Shown here piece by piece: positions 44,106 to 54,988 of a DNA stretch of 64,000 nt. Below the pieces are notes generated by a model. The model was not told the origin of the DNA, made no database searches, and saw nothing but the letters and a program-made list of their open reading frames with translations. The stretch spans positions 40,071,944 through 40,135,943 of the forward strand of contig JASWHV010000019.1 of the NCBI GenBank assembly GCA_030760725.1, written 5' to 3'. This DNA comes from Neostapfia colusana. Lineage: Eukaryota; Streptophyta; Magnoliopsida; Poales; Poaceae. Position 1 is the stretch's first letter. The number at the start of each line of letters is the position of its first letter. Both the position numbers and the translations under genes were made by a program.

Positions 44106-46298
44106 TCACTTCAGCCAAAACTCACACTTGCTCAACTTGGCATATAGTTGGTGTTCTCTCAGCCTCTGTAACACCAACCTTAGATGTTTCTCATGTTCTT
44201 CTTCATTTTTGGAGAAGACGAGAATATCATCTATGAAAACCACCACAAATTTGTCCAGATATTCCATGAATACCTTGTTCATGAGGTTCATGAAATATGC
44301 CGGGGCATTGGTTAGCCCAAAAGGCATGACAGTGTATTCATACAGTCCGTACCGAGATAGGAAAGCTGTCTTGGGAATATCTGATTGCCTTATCTTGAGT
44401 TGGTGGTACCCCGACCTGAGATCAATTTTCGAGAACACACAAGCTCCCCTCAACTGATCAAACAAGTCTTCAATGCGAGGCAATGGGTACTTGTTCTTGA
44501 TGGTTACCTCATTCAAGGCACGGTAATCCACGCATAACCTTTGGGTTCCGTCTTTCTTGGGCACAAATATCACCGGAGCTCCCCAGGGTGAGGAACTAGG
44601 GCGAATATACCCCTTCTCCGTCAATTCTCTCAAATGATCCTTGAGCTCTTCTAGCTGCTTGGAGTCCATTCGATAAGGTCTCTTGTATATCGGGGCTGTT
44701 CCCGGTACTAGCTCAATTGCGAATTCCACGTCACGGTCGGGAGGCATACCTGGCAATTCCTCCGGAAAAACATCTGGATATTCTCTGATAGTCCTGATTT
44801 CCTCAACTTTCACCTCCACTTGATTTAATTTAATGTCCCTCCTAGGCTCGTGTATCGTTATGAACTTTACTCTTGTCCCATTGGGGTGAGTTAGTTCCAC
44901 CGTTCTGGTCGAACAATGGATGATTCCTTTATGTTTGGTCAACCAATCCATACCCAAAATAATATCTATCCCTTGTGAATCTATCACTATGAGGTTAGCC
45001 GTAAATACTACCCCATTAATGTCTAGGTTCACTTTGGGACACACTTGTCTTGTCCTTATTTCTCCACCTGGAGAGTTTACCGCTAGCATATGGTTCATTT
45101 GTGTGGTTGCTAGGTCATGCTTCTTAACAAACCCTTGAGCAATGAACGAGTGGGTAGCACCAGAATCAAACAGCAGAGTTCCAAGGTGTAAATTGGCAGG
45201 AAACTTACCAACTACCACGTCGGGTGCCTCTTGTGCTTCCTCCATAGTGACGTGATTCACCCGTCCTCTCACAACATTCTGCTGTTGTGGCGGCGCAGGC
45301 TTCTTCTTTGGGCATTTATGGGCGTAGTGCCCCACTTCACCACAGCTGAAACATTGCACCCCAATCTTAGATGCTGGGCCCTTGTTGTCTTGGGGTTGGT
45401 TTGGGGGTCCTTGCACTGCTGGTCGAGGTGGATATGCGGGGCGAGGCTGCTGCACAAACTGGCGTTGCGGCTGTGCTGGTGCTGCGGGTGGCCTGTAGTT
45501 TGGGTTGTACCCTCTTGGTGCTGAATAGGGTACCGCAACACGGCTTGTCTGCCCTGTAGGTTGTTGCATCATACGTGGGCGGTTGTTGCTCCCTGAGGCC
45601 TGATGTGACCACCCCGCCTTCCTCTTATTCTCATTTTCCAGGGCCTTTAGCTTCCTTTCCACCACAAACGCTCTGTCCACCATCTTTTGAAAACTTTCAT
45701 ACTCATTGGAGGACATGGCACACTGCATCTCTGCGGTAAGTCCTTCCACGAAACAATCTTGTTTCTGCTCATCAGTCTCTATGTCTCGTGGAGCATAACG
45801 GGATAGTTGAGTAAATTTAGTGAGGTATTCCCTCACCGTCATGTTTCCCTGCTGCAGTCCCAAAAACTCCTTCCTCTTGTTTTTGAGTTCACCTCTTGGG
45901 ATGTAGTGGTTGCGGAAGCTACGCTTGAATTCATCCCAAGTGATGTTCTCAGGGTCATGATGGGCGGCCACGTAGGCGGTCCACCAATCAGCAGCAGGTC
46001 CTTGCAATTGATGAGAGGCAAACAGCACCCTCTCATACCCTTGGCACTGTATTATCCTCATCTCCGAACTCCATTCTTCCCTCTTCTCACGGATGGTCCT
46101 GGTGGAGTTATAGTGGATGATTAGCTTGCCCGTATTGCCGGCGGCTTCGAGCATACGTCGAAGACGGCGCAACAAGTCTCCTACTGCCAATCCGTAGGAA
46201 AGGTACGTCACTGGACGACTCTCCTCTCTTTCGGCAAGGGCAACTACGGGAACTCTCCCTCCTGTGGACATACGAGCGGTGCGAATCATGCGAACCAT
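44106..46298 (-). pseudogene. Gy6 gag, protease and RT fingers/palm
   Basis: ATG at 46298, immediately after an acceptor-like TTTTGTTTTAG that is also an in-frame stop, so the start is well fixed. The N-terminus reads VRMIRTARMSTGGRVP, closely resembling the histone H3 tail. A segment unlike the other gags here follows (about residues 30-80), then ERVLFASHQLQGPAADWW, EFKRSFRNHYIPRGE, KFTQLSRYAPRD and knuckle CFSCGEVGHYAHKC. Protease: LLFDSGATHSFIAQ and GMDWLTKH. RT: CVDYRALNEVTIKNKYPLP, FVVVFIDDILVFSK. A single TGA ends it after KCEFWLK. Confidence 0.93.
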
Positions 46299-46513
46299 CT
46301 AAAACAAAAGAATTTAAAATTAGGTTAGATAAATTCTCAAATAAAAATCCTATTTTGAATGAAAGTTGGGGTAAGATGAAGAAAATGACTCCTTTAATAA
46401 CACTTTTCCACCCACACCTTGGAAAATAGTTTTTAAGAAAATAGGGCCCTTAAATTCGTCCATTTCTACCTAGGTCCACGTTCCTACGGGCAACCTGGCT
46501 CTGATACCACCTC
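46299..46513 (-). promoter_or_regulatory. Gy6 primer binding site and short leader
   Basis: TGGTATCAGAGCCAGG on the minus strand (46494-46509), a perfect 16-nt match to the 3' end of initiator tRNA-Met, four bases from the 5' LTR. The leader is only about 200 nt. It ends with ATCTAACC (branch-point-like CTAAC) and TTCTTTTGTTTTAG directly before the gag ATG. Confidence 0.88.
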
Positions 46514-46759
46514 TGTCACACCCGGTTTTTCCGAAGAACAACCAAGTGAATATCACATGTATGCCAGGATCATTTTCTCATACATGTGATGACAAATAGT
46601 GAAGCATCATTTATTACAAGCCAGGTGTCGAATATAAATAAGTCTTACATTGCAAATGTCTCAATGGACACTAATGCTTCATCACAAGTAAATAAACTAG
46701 CAGCGGAATATTATTCTTTAGGGCTCCATCACAGGCGTTGCCCGGGGGTCTTCATGAAC

Positions 46760-46818
46760 CTAAAAGCCTTCCTCGGGTCCAAAATCTTGGTCATTATACA
46801 CCACCTCATTATCTTGAC
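46760..46818 (-). CDS. LTR-resident coding block 2, Gy6 5' LTR
   Basis: 59 nt after an acceptor ATTGCTGCTCAG. The first two bases complete a glycine codon left by block 1; then QDNEVVYNDQDFGPEEGF and TAG. Sequence has diverged from the other families, but acidity, split-Gly phase and distance to block 1 (1088 bp, the same as in the solo LTR) are kept. Confidence 0.43.
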
Positions 46819-47906
46819 CTGAGCAGCAATATAAACCAACAAATATGCAAGGTTGAGTACCAATGGTACTCAGCAAGTGTGGGGAAATTATATCATGCAT
46901 GGCTAGAACAAGGAGAGGTTGAACTCATGGTTAAAGCACTACGCAATTAATATCTACCACCTTAGCTTATTAAGCACCTACATTACTACACAGGTGAAAT
47001 GGTCCCAATCTCCCAACCCATCATCATAACGAAATAACCATAACATCATTTCCAATGTTAAGCTCCCCGCTTAACTTCCAAAACCATCAATCCTCTAATC
47101 ATGAATAAGTCCAGGCCGCTCTTAACCGTGAGCACGGCTGTCAAGAAAGTTTTGACTCTGCAGAGTTTGTACCACTGTACCCACAAGTAGTGATTTCATC
47201 CCCCATTGCCGGGTGGACTAAAAGAACCTCCATTATGCCAGTGGCTACGATCCACATTCACACTTCCCAGGTGTGCAGCCAGGAGATCACTACGAAGCCT
47301 TTACAATGGGATTCCTGACGAGCGTGGGCCCACTGAGGTTTCACCCCTAACAGCATACAAGAGGCTCCAACCCCGCTGCAGTGGCCCCCTCTTGAGCCTT
47401 GCGGTTCATATGGTAGTCCAGCTGACACCTACTCCCCGCACCATCCAACACACCCATACTACGCCGGGGATACACCTAATTAATTGGCCAAGCTGCCCCA
47501 TCTCTGCATGTGGTTGGCACTGTAAAGCCGGGTTACATGCTCCATGAACCGGTCCTTAGGATCCAGGCAAGTACTAAACACAAACCCAAGTCTCGTGCAC
47601 CCAGCACACAACCAAAACATCCAACTTGCCTTGATCCCTACCTCTACATAACTCACAATAGCTCATTCAAGAGTATGGTATAATAAACTGATGATCTCAT
47701 GTCCCAAATATCCCATTCTAAGCATGGCTAAGCATATGCATGTAAATAAATGACATGACAAAGTAAGTCCCAACCCAAGCTACAAGGAAACAAGGTAATG
47801 CAATTCTAGGGAAACTTCCTAGCATGGGTTTCATATTTCATTTGACAATGCAAATAATTCTATCTACACATCCTAGCATAGGATCAAAGTGGTCAAGGAC
47901 ACTTGC

Positions 47907-47978
47907 CTCCTTCTTGCTGCTCTTGAAATAGGTATTCCTGGTCTTGGAATTGAATAACTTGTTCTTGAACAGGTTCTA
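47907..47978 (-). CDS. LTR-resident coding block 1, Gy6 5' LTR
   Basis: 72 nt between acceptor ATGGTATGAAG and donor AG|GCAAGT (a GC-type donor matching consensus better than in the other families). Starts in the same phase as the other copies (split codon, Val if preceded by G) and reads EPVQEQVIQFQDQEYLFQEQ, then QEG, echoing the EQQ-G end of the solo-LTR block. The only difference between the two Gy6 LTR copies is synonymous. A possible upstream exon ends at the donor at about 49173 in a compatible frame (RENPR then a split G), but it lacks an ATG. Confidence 0.45.
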
Positions 47979-49435
47979 CTTCATACCATCACACATAGCA
48001 AAAGAAAAACAACAATCCATAAGACATAATTCACACTTACCCTTCATACAACCCACACATTCACATTTATGAAATTCATTCACCATTATATGTGTTGTGG
48101 TTACTTTATGCGTGTTAAGTTGTGGCTTGCATGCACTTTTAACCATGTATATATGATTCCTACTTTTGTGTCCACATTTATACTTGCATACAACGTGCCT
48201 TCACAATTTCTATCAACCCTAAACTGAATTCTTTGTATTTTAGAAACTCCATTTATCATTTACTAGTTGCTATATTTTCAGATTTATATTCCTATGCATA
48301 ATTGTGTATTTTATTATTAAATTAGTAATACACATCACCTAAACAGATTAGGTTCTGGTCCTAAATAATTTAAAATCATATTTTGACCATGACTTATGAT
48401 GTATACTATTTCATAATTATTTTCCCTATTTTTCTATAACTATTCTTTACTTAAAAATGTGTCCCTATACTAAATAATGTGATTAATAAATGAAACAGAT
48501 TCATATCAGCCCAAAAATATATTTTTATCTCACTCCAAAGTTTTCTAAGTACTGAGAAAGTTTTTAATTAATTTTGACAATTATGTTTGTCCCACTTTTT
48601 AATTTTTAAACACTAGTTACATATTCAATTTTCTAAATTAATTACTAAACAGGGTTAAAATAATGAACTCACCCCATTACAGGGTCTATAATATTATTTT
48701 CATAATTTCCAGGGGTCTAGCTACACTTATCAGAGGTGTTTTTCCTAATTTCTATTAAGTCCAGGGGCTAAAACTGATTTTTAAATGAATTTACATGATT
48801 TTCTGGAGTTCCAGGGGCTAGATCTGAAGTTTCCGGGGCTAGCTCTCAATTCCAGAGAACCCCAGGGGGTAGCACGTAAGAATTCCAGTCTTTATAATGC
48901 GGGGCTGACGTGGACCGTCCGATTTTAAACCGACGGCTGAGATTATAACATCGAACCGGTACGCGGGGTTTTAAAGTCTACCGTGCGATTTAAAATAAAC
49001 GGCGCACAAGCGGCCACGTCGCTCTGATCGAACGCGGGCGGCGCTGCCGGCGGCGCACGGCGGCGGGAAGCGGCGATCTCGCTGGAAAGTTTTGGATCCT
49101 CGAGAATTCTGCCTAGAACTGTAATCTTATGGCCTAGATCGGTAGAGGGGAGGTCAGGGATCTCACCTCGGGGGTTTTCTCGAGCTCGGGGGTCCTGGAA
49201 AGTGCTCGGCGGCGAGGTCCGAGGCAAAACTACGGCGAAGCTCGTCGGCGCTGGATTTACACCGTAAGTCTTCGGGTTTTCTGCACCTGCAAAGTTCCCC
49301 GGAGGCGGTGGATCAAGACCAGCGAGTTAGATCAGAGTTTCCGAGCTTAGATCGGCCATAATTCACCGTCGAAGTCTCGGTGCTCACCGGAGTGAAAATC
49401 GGCGATCGCGTGGGAAAAACTGATCGGATCGGGGG

Positions 49436-49443
49436 TTTTTATA
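49436..49443 (-). promoter_or_regulatory. Gy6 LTR TATA box
   Basis: TATAAAAA on the minus strand just upstream of the GC-rich block; same in the 3' LTR at 41451-41458. It places transcription start about 0.43 kb into the LTR, ahead of the donor at about 49173. Confidence 0.65.
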
Positions 49444-49848
49444 GGCGGGGAAGGGCGGTGGGTCTGTTGTGATCGAGTTGGAGTCCTCTGGGTCCAGAAT
49501 TCGGGCGACGGGACGGATTTCCCGATCGGTTGCGATCGCGCGCGCGGGAGAGAGTCCGGGGTCGCGGGGTTAGGGATGACATGTGGGTCCCACCCGTCGG
49601 TGAGAGGCAGCGCGGCGCGCGCGGGGGCGGGCTGGCGCGGGAGTAGCTGGGCCCGCTGGCGGGTTTCGGCCCACTGGCCAGTTTTTTTCCTGTTTTCCTT
49701 TTTCTTTTTCCATTTCTTTTCTGTTTTGAGTATAATTTGAATTCCAGTTTGAATTTGAATTTTTGCAAAACATGCAACACGTCCAAAAATTTCTAAATTC
49801 CCCTCTGAACATGGTTTAGGGTTTTGAATCAAAATTTGGGGTGTTACA

Positions 49849-49853
49849 ATTTG
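49849..49853. repeat. Target site duplication of Gy6, right copy (ATTTG)
   Basis: Exact match to 38524-38528. Confidence 0.93.
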
Positions 49854-51140
49854 CTTAGGAACTTAGTGCACCTCTACACCGACCACAAGAGTCTGAAGTA
49901 TATCCACTCAAAAGGAGTTGAATATGCGGCAACGGAGATGGTTAGAACTGATCAAAGACTATGAGATCGAGATTCACTACCACCCCGGAAAGGCAAACGT
50001 GGTTGCCGACGCCTTAAGCCGCAAATCTCATGTCAACAATCTGTCCATCACCCCACTTGAAGAGGAGGAGCCGAGTCTGTACTTGGTTCCATATGGGGCA
50101 TTGTATAATCTTGCTCTCATCCCTACAATGCGAGAGGAGATTATGGAAGCACAGAAGAAAGACATGGGAATGTCGCACATTCGGAGAAGGATGGAGAATG
50201 GCGAAATGAAGTGCTTCCGAAGAGATGAACACGACACTCTATGGTTTAAAGACCGTATAGTGGTACCCCTTGACATGAATCTTTGGAAGAAAATCTTGGA
50301 CGAAGCTCATTTGTCCAAGTATTCTATTCATCCGGGCAGCAACAAGATGTACCAAGATCTGAAAACCAGGTTTTGGTGGACACGGATGAAAAGAGAAATC
50401 GCAAAGTACGTATCTGAATGTGATACGTGTCGGCGTGTGAAAGCCGACCATATGCGTAAAGCCGGACAGCTGCAACCATTGAATATTCTGGCGTGGAAGT
50501 GGGAGGATATCAGCATGGACTTCATTGTTGGTTTACCTCTCACATCTCACAAACATGACTCGATTTGGGTGATAGTCGATCGACTAACCAAGTCGGTTCA
50601 TTTTATCCCCGTACATACAAAGTACGTGGCCAAGCAATATGCGGAGATGTACATTGCAAAGATCTTGTGTTTGCACGGTGTTCCCTGCTCCATCATTTCA
50701 GATCGCGGTGCGCTGTTCGTCTCTCGGTTTTGGGAACAGCTGCACGCATCGTTGGGGACCAAACTGATCCGAAGCTCCGCATATCACCCCCAGATAGATG
50801 GTCAAACTGAACGGGTGAATCAAATGCTTGAAGATATGCTACGCGCTTGTGCCATCCACCACGGCAAGAATTGGGACGATCATTTGCCGTTGGCGGAGTT
50901 TTCTTACAACAATGGCTATCAAGCTAGCATCAAGATGGCATCGTATGAAGCTCTCTACGGCCAGAAATGTTGCACACCCCTCAACTGCTGCGAGTCCGGC
51001 GAGCGAGTCATCTACGGCATTGAACTTGTGAATGAAGCTGAAGAACGAGTACGAGTGATACAAGCCAACCTCAAGGCTGCTCAATCTCGTCAGAAAAGCT
51101 ATGCGGATAAAAGACGCCATCCTCCCCACTTTGACATCGG
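49854..51140 (+). pseudogene. Gy5 pol, 3' part (RNase H end and integrase, truncated)
   Basis: Resumes LRNLVHLYTDHKSLKYI in frame after Gy6. Near 49905 two bases are missing compared with the usual KYIFTQKELNM codons, shifting the frame; the rest is open from 49918: MRQRRWLELIKDYEIEIHY, HPGKANVVADALSRK, integrase zinc part HPGSNKMYQDL and CDTCRRVKADH, core SMDFIVGLPLT, SDRGALFVSRFWEQL and SAYHPQIDGQTERVNQ. It stops at HFDIGD, where HVYL would follow, because the sequence jumps into Co3 LTR. The C-terminus and chromodomain are lost. Confidence 0.92.
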
Positions 51141-51173
51141 GGACCCTAATGTAACCATTGGAAACCCTACTAT
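51134..51173 (+). other. Recombination junction: Gy5 integrase to Co3 LTR flank
   Basis: Gy5 integrase (TTTGACATCGGGGA) passes into CCCTAATGTAACCATTGG and CCCTACTAT, which is the Co3 LTR flank found before the Gy5 5' LTR (29827-29856) and in the Co3 5' LTR (10148-10176). The two parents share GACATCG at the join, a 7-bp microhomology. The ACTAT and LTR start that follow repeat the left Gy5 boundary. Confidence 0.85.
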
Positions 51174-53499
51174 TGTAAAATCCCCAAAAGTGGTAGCAAG
51201 AAAATTCAGCTCATGTACACTTATGAAAAATGAGGGGAATTAAAACTTTGAATTATAACGGTGTAAGTCCAAAGTGAGGGTTTAGACTTCCCAAAAACTT
51301 CCAAACACGGAGATCTGAAGGCACAGCTTGGATCTTCATAGTCAAAATATTTAACCTTCCAAATTTCAGCTCATTTGGAGGAGTTTTCATATTTGTTTGG
51401 GATTAAAAGGAAAAGCCCTCTAATCTGAATTTCAAATACAGTTTCAAATTCCAATTCCCTCAATTTGAAAATTGGGTTTCACAAATGTGTTCTCCACTTT
51501 TTAATAAGCAGCCATGCCAAAAATTGGAAACTTTGGAGCTGGTTTGCTATATTTTTGAGGCAATACAAAGTGGAGAATTCAAATTCCTTTTCAAATTCAA
51601 ATGATCAAACCCCATTCAAATTCTACACCAGAATTCAAACCATTTGAATTCTGCAAATTCAAACTTAACTTTGGGATGAAGTAAAGCCTTTAATGTTGAG
51701 TTGCTGGATGGAAAATATCAGAAAAGTTTGACTAAACAAATGGGGGAGGTGGGTCCCAATTGTCAGCCACCCAAAGCCAACAAACCAACTATTTTTCCCT
51801 CTCTCTCTGTTTCCCGGGCGATCACGGCGTGACAGCTCCCGGAAAAGCTCTCCACCCGACGTCCTCACCGAGCCACCGAGCTGGTTCTCACTGGCCGACG
51901 TCGGCGCGTGCGCGTGGGTGATAAGAGCGGCCGCCCGCGTACCCCAGCTCTACTTCCCCTCCTCCTCTGCTCTGTTGCCGCGGCTGCTTCGTTCACACCG
52001 AACGCCACCGATAGCTCTCGCTCCCGATCGACCACGCCTGCTGAGCTCGGCTGCTCGGGCCATCTATAGCAAAAAGTAGCGCCTGGACGTGCTCTAGCCC
52101 TCTCTAAAGCCCCTTCGAGGTTTGCCGATCAGAACTGCCCGAGAAACGCGGTTTGGCGCCAAAGCTCTGAGGTGCACCGGAACTCGCCGATCGGCTCACC
52201 TTCGACAGCCTTCTCCGGCCACCCTCTTCCCCGACTTTCTATACAAGAAAGGTGCGTGAGTAGCTCTGGATGGTGTAGCCACCAGCCGTGTGGCAAAAGA
52301 TTCATCGAGTAGATCGAATTTCACTGTTTCCCAAACCCTAGTATAGAAGGACGAGGCTCGGTTCATACCCAAATTCGGGTTGCACGATCAACCATGCCTC
52401 GAGCTCACGTGCACATAGCTTCTGCACTCTCTAGCGCCCATCCCCGACAAAGAACCAAAGAAAACCATCAATTGTTGGCCGTGTTCTAGTCAATTTTCAA
52501 GCCGCCAGGGGAAAACACTTCGGTTCACCGTCGAGCTACACTTTGCACAAGTTTTCACCCACCTTTGTATGCAAAAACGTGCTCCTCACATCACCATGGT
52601 GCTTGCGGTGCTCTCCCCAACCGAAATACTCGCATGCCATGCGAGAACGACGACGCCGAGGTGGAGTTTGCCGCTGTCAATGTTGGGGAGGCATTCCCAG
52701 CCATCTAGCGCCGCTGCTGACCTTTCCAGTGTGTTCCTCGTCGGGTTTTGGGCACAGGCGGCGAGATTCGGGCCGTCTAGGGCACTGGATAGTCGTTCCG
52801 GTGAGGTGCCACCGCCGTTCCGGCGAGGATGCCGGTCGGGCACGAGGTAGAAGAAGGTGAGGGCCTGCCCCACCTGTCAGTGGCATGGGTTAGGCGCCGG
52901 ATTGGGGTGCAGCTCAGGATCTGCTGTGACTGCGCGGATTAACTCTGTAGCCCCCAGTGTTGCCGAAATCTCACTGGTCCGATTTAAAACCGTGGGCCCA
53001 GCCAAATTATTTGAAGTTTCTATTAGAGAAATAATTCCAGGAATTAGCTGATCTTTACAAGCCCATATGTAGAAAACTCCAAAAAGAGTGAGACCAATTT
53101 TGTTGGATTCCTCATGAGAAGTAATTTACAGAGAAACCAATTTTTGGCTATGAAAATGCCCAGGAATGTCTGTAGAATTGTTTTTAGTAAATCATTTAGG
53201 GATTTATTACAGGAGCAATTCATTATGAAATAGTCCCAAATTTGGGCAGAAAATCCTTTCCATAGTTAATGATCTCCAGTAAAAATTTGGGCTTCATTGG
53301 AGATAATTTGCTAGTCTAAACTGCCTTCCCAAGCTCAGCCTGTATTTGGAAATTCAATTAAAACAGAAACTTTTCAGAACTCCTGTCCAACTTCAAAAAT
53401 TCATATCTCTCTGATGGTAGCTCCAAAATGGTGAAGCAAATTTTGTTAGAACCATGGAGACTTACCCTAATCCGATCTTCCATTACTAGCTATGTCAAA
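51174..53499 (+). mobile_element. Second Gy5 LTR, truncated by Gy7
   Basis: Matches the first 2.3 kb of the Gy5 5' LTR from TGTAAAATCCCC, with a few percent mismatches (about 2% over the first 400 bp by eye, more in the GC-rich zone) and small indels. It ends at TATGTCAAA, equivalent to 32195, where Gy7 inserts. It therefore lacks both coding blocks. Confidence 0.9.
53495..53499. repeat. Presumed target duplication of Gy7, left copy (TCAAA)
   Basis: TCAAA precedes the Gy7 LTR edge at 53500; the partner lies outside the window, so this is not verified. Confidence 0.5.
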
Positions 53500-53728
53500 T
53501 GACATGACCCCACGGTCTTATCGAGCCAGGATCGCGCTGAGGGGTGCTGCGTTGCACAGCACCGTATAACACATGTCAAAGGTACAAAGCGGAAGCGAAA
53601 TTTTATTACATAAACAAGTTTATGAACATGTTTACATCAACATAGGTCTAGTCTACAGTCACGGGCGTAGACTACGCATCAAGTCCACGTTGAGCCCTTG
53701 AACGTGTCCTTGCTAGCACACACGCACA

Positions 53729-53817
53729 CTAACTCTGCGGCGTGCACGACTCCCACTCGACGGGGTTCCCCTCCTGGGGTTCTGTATCCTCTTCGGGAGT
53801 CCCTTCCTCATAGAACC
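53729..53817 (-). CDS. LTR-resident coding block 2, Gy7
   Basis: 89 nt, same length and frame as in the solo LTR, after acceptor GCTTTTGCAG and ending TAG. Differences from the solo-LTR copy within the acidic stretch: one His/Pro and one Glu/Asp change and one synonymous change; the last 17 codons are unchanged. Confidence 0.5.
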
Positions 53818-54907
53818 CTGCAAAAGCTTCAAACACAAGCAGTGAGCTCGAAGGTTCAGCAAGACTGACCCGTCTCTCCTAATCATGGAACTTCAACATG
53901 AGGGTGATAGGTACAGGAGATGAAAAGCAGTTGCAAGGACTCACCTAATTAGTGGAACCTTACTTTCAAGTTTTAGAAGTAGGTTGTGGAGAACCTTACG
54001 CTAAGGCACATGAGAGAGCCGCAATCAAACAAGAAACGCATTTCTCTCATGTACTTTGCCCAAAGTTGAAAGGAACTTTAATTAGCTCTAAACTATGGCA
54101 AAACATTAACAATCAAGTCCATCTTTCAATCAGCAACATTTTAACATGTAACTAGCCTGTTCTTTCTACGTCACGGTACAGTGAACAAGTGGTACTCACT
54201 GACCGCGAGGGACGGCGATTATAATCGATTTACACCTGCAGGGTTATCCGAATAACCCGTCACGTACGCCCGTACTCGATGTTGCCTACAACAACCATCA
54301 CGGACGCCGTACGCAACCACCTTTCACCCGTTAGCCAAATATTGAACCGGTCCCATCGTCCCGAGCAAGAGGTCTCTGCACGCGCATCTCCGTGCTGCCA
54401 GCCGATTTACACCTCAAGCTCTCAACCTACCCTCTGAACGACGGGCAATGCCCCAATACCCAGCTAACCGAGTTACATCGGTTTCCCGGTTCCCATATAG
54501 CTGGTAGGTCTTCGGTACTGTTCTAGCTTGTTCAACAGGCCCGCACACGGCTCGGTCCTCAATCGACACAAGCGGAGCTGCATTACACAGGCCCCAAAGT
54601 CCTGCTGCCCTTACTCTCCGCTCGGTCTCATCTTTCTTGCCATGTGTATCATGTGCTATCTCTACCCGAGTCGAGTGCCTCTAGCCTATGATCGCGAGTA
54701 GTTCCAACTACTCGACTTGTACCGAATCCTACACTATCTTAGCATTGCAGTAGCTAACGGGATTTGCAACCCTAAACCCAACCGATGGTTTTCTTGGCTA
54801 TGCAATTGGTTTTCCAAACAAAACTTTAGTGCAAGGAACAACAGTATTCAAGTATGTGCTCAAAACAATAAAAATTTGTAAAAAGGTTAATGCAAACCGG
54901 AGCTTGC

Positions 54908-54988
54908 CTTGCTGCTCTTGGTCGTAGGCAAGCTGCTCCTCCGGAGTTACGAAGTCTAGGACTTCGGGTTCTTCCTCGACCTTAGCGA
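54908..54988 (-). CDS. LTR-resident coding block 1, Gy7
   Basis: 81 nt, preceded by TATATCATGTAG and followed by AG|GCAAGC. Encodes the same peptide as 2662-2742; all four nucleotide differences are synonymous although the surrounding LTR is clearly more diverged. Distance to block 2 is 1090 bp. Confidence 0.52.

Larger units (their letters stand above)
38529..49848 (-). mobile_element. Gy6: full-length Ty3/gypsy chromovirus, youngest dated insertion
   Basis: Minus-strand element of 11.3 kb with two 3335-bp LTRs, primer site, short leader, gag-pol with chromodomain and polypurine tract, flanked by ATTTG. LTR pair: about 32 mismatches and no net length change by hand count (about 1%), or roughly 0.4 million years at 1.3e-8 per site per year. 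The coding region has only one in-frame TGA (44106) and one frameshift (near 43265), so it is nearly intact. It lies in RNase H of Gy5. Confidence 0.96.
46514..49848 (-). mobile_element. Gy6 5' LTR
   Basis: 3335 bp, matching 38529-41863 at an offset of exactly 7985 along its whole length. Contains TATA box 49436-49443 and a strong donor (CCCGAG|GTGAGAT) at about 49173, in addition to coding blocks 47907-47978 and 46760-46818. Confidence 0.96.
29857..53499 (+). mobile_element. Gy5: Ty3/gypsy chromovirus, plus strand, nested and rearranged
   Basis: 5' LTR, primer site, long leader, gag, protease, RT and RNase H (cut by Gy6), integrase, then an abrupt join to Co3 LTR sequence plus a second Gy5 LTR. 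The second LTR is cut by Gy7 at 53499. The end of integrase, the chromodomain and the polypurine tract are missing. The second LTR is preceded by the same Co3 flank (ending ACTAT) as the first, so it is not an ordinary 3' LTR but a second copy of the left junction. Gag carries one stop and RNase H a 2-bp deletion. Confidence 0.88.

Noticed and set aside
46494..46509. tRNA-Met-like sequence
   Set aside because: Only the 16-nt primer complement is present next to an LTR; no tRNA fold.
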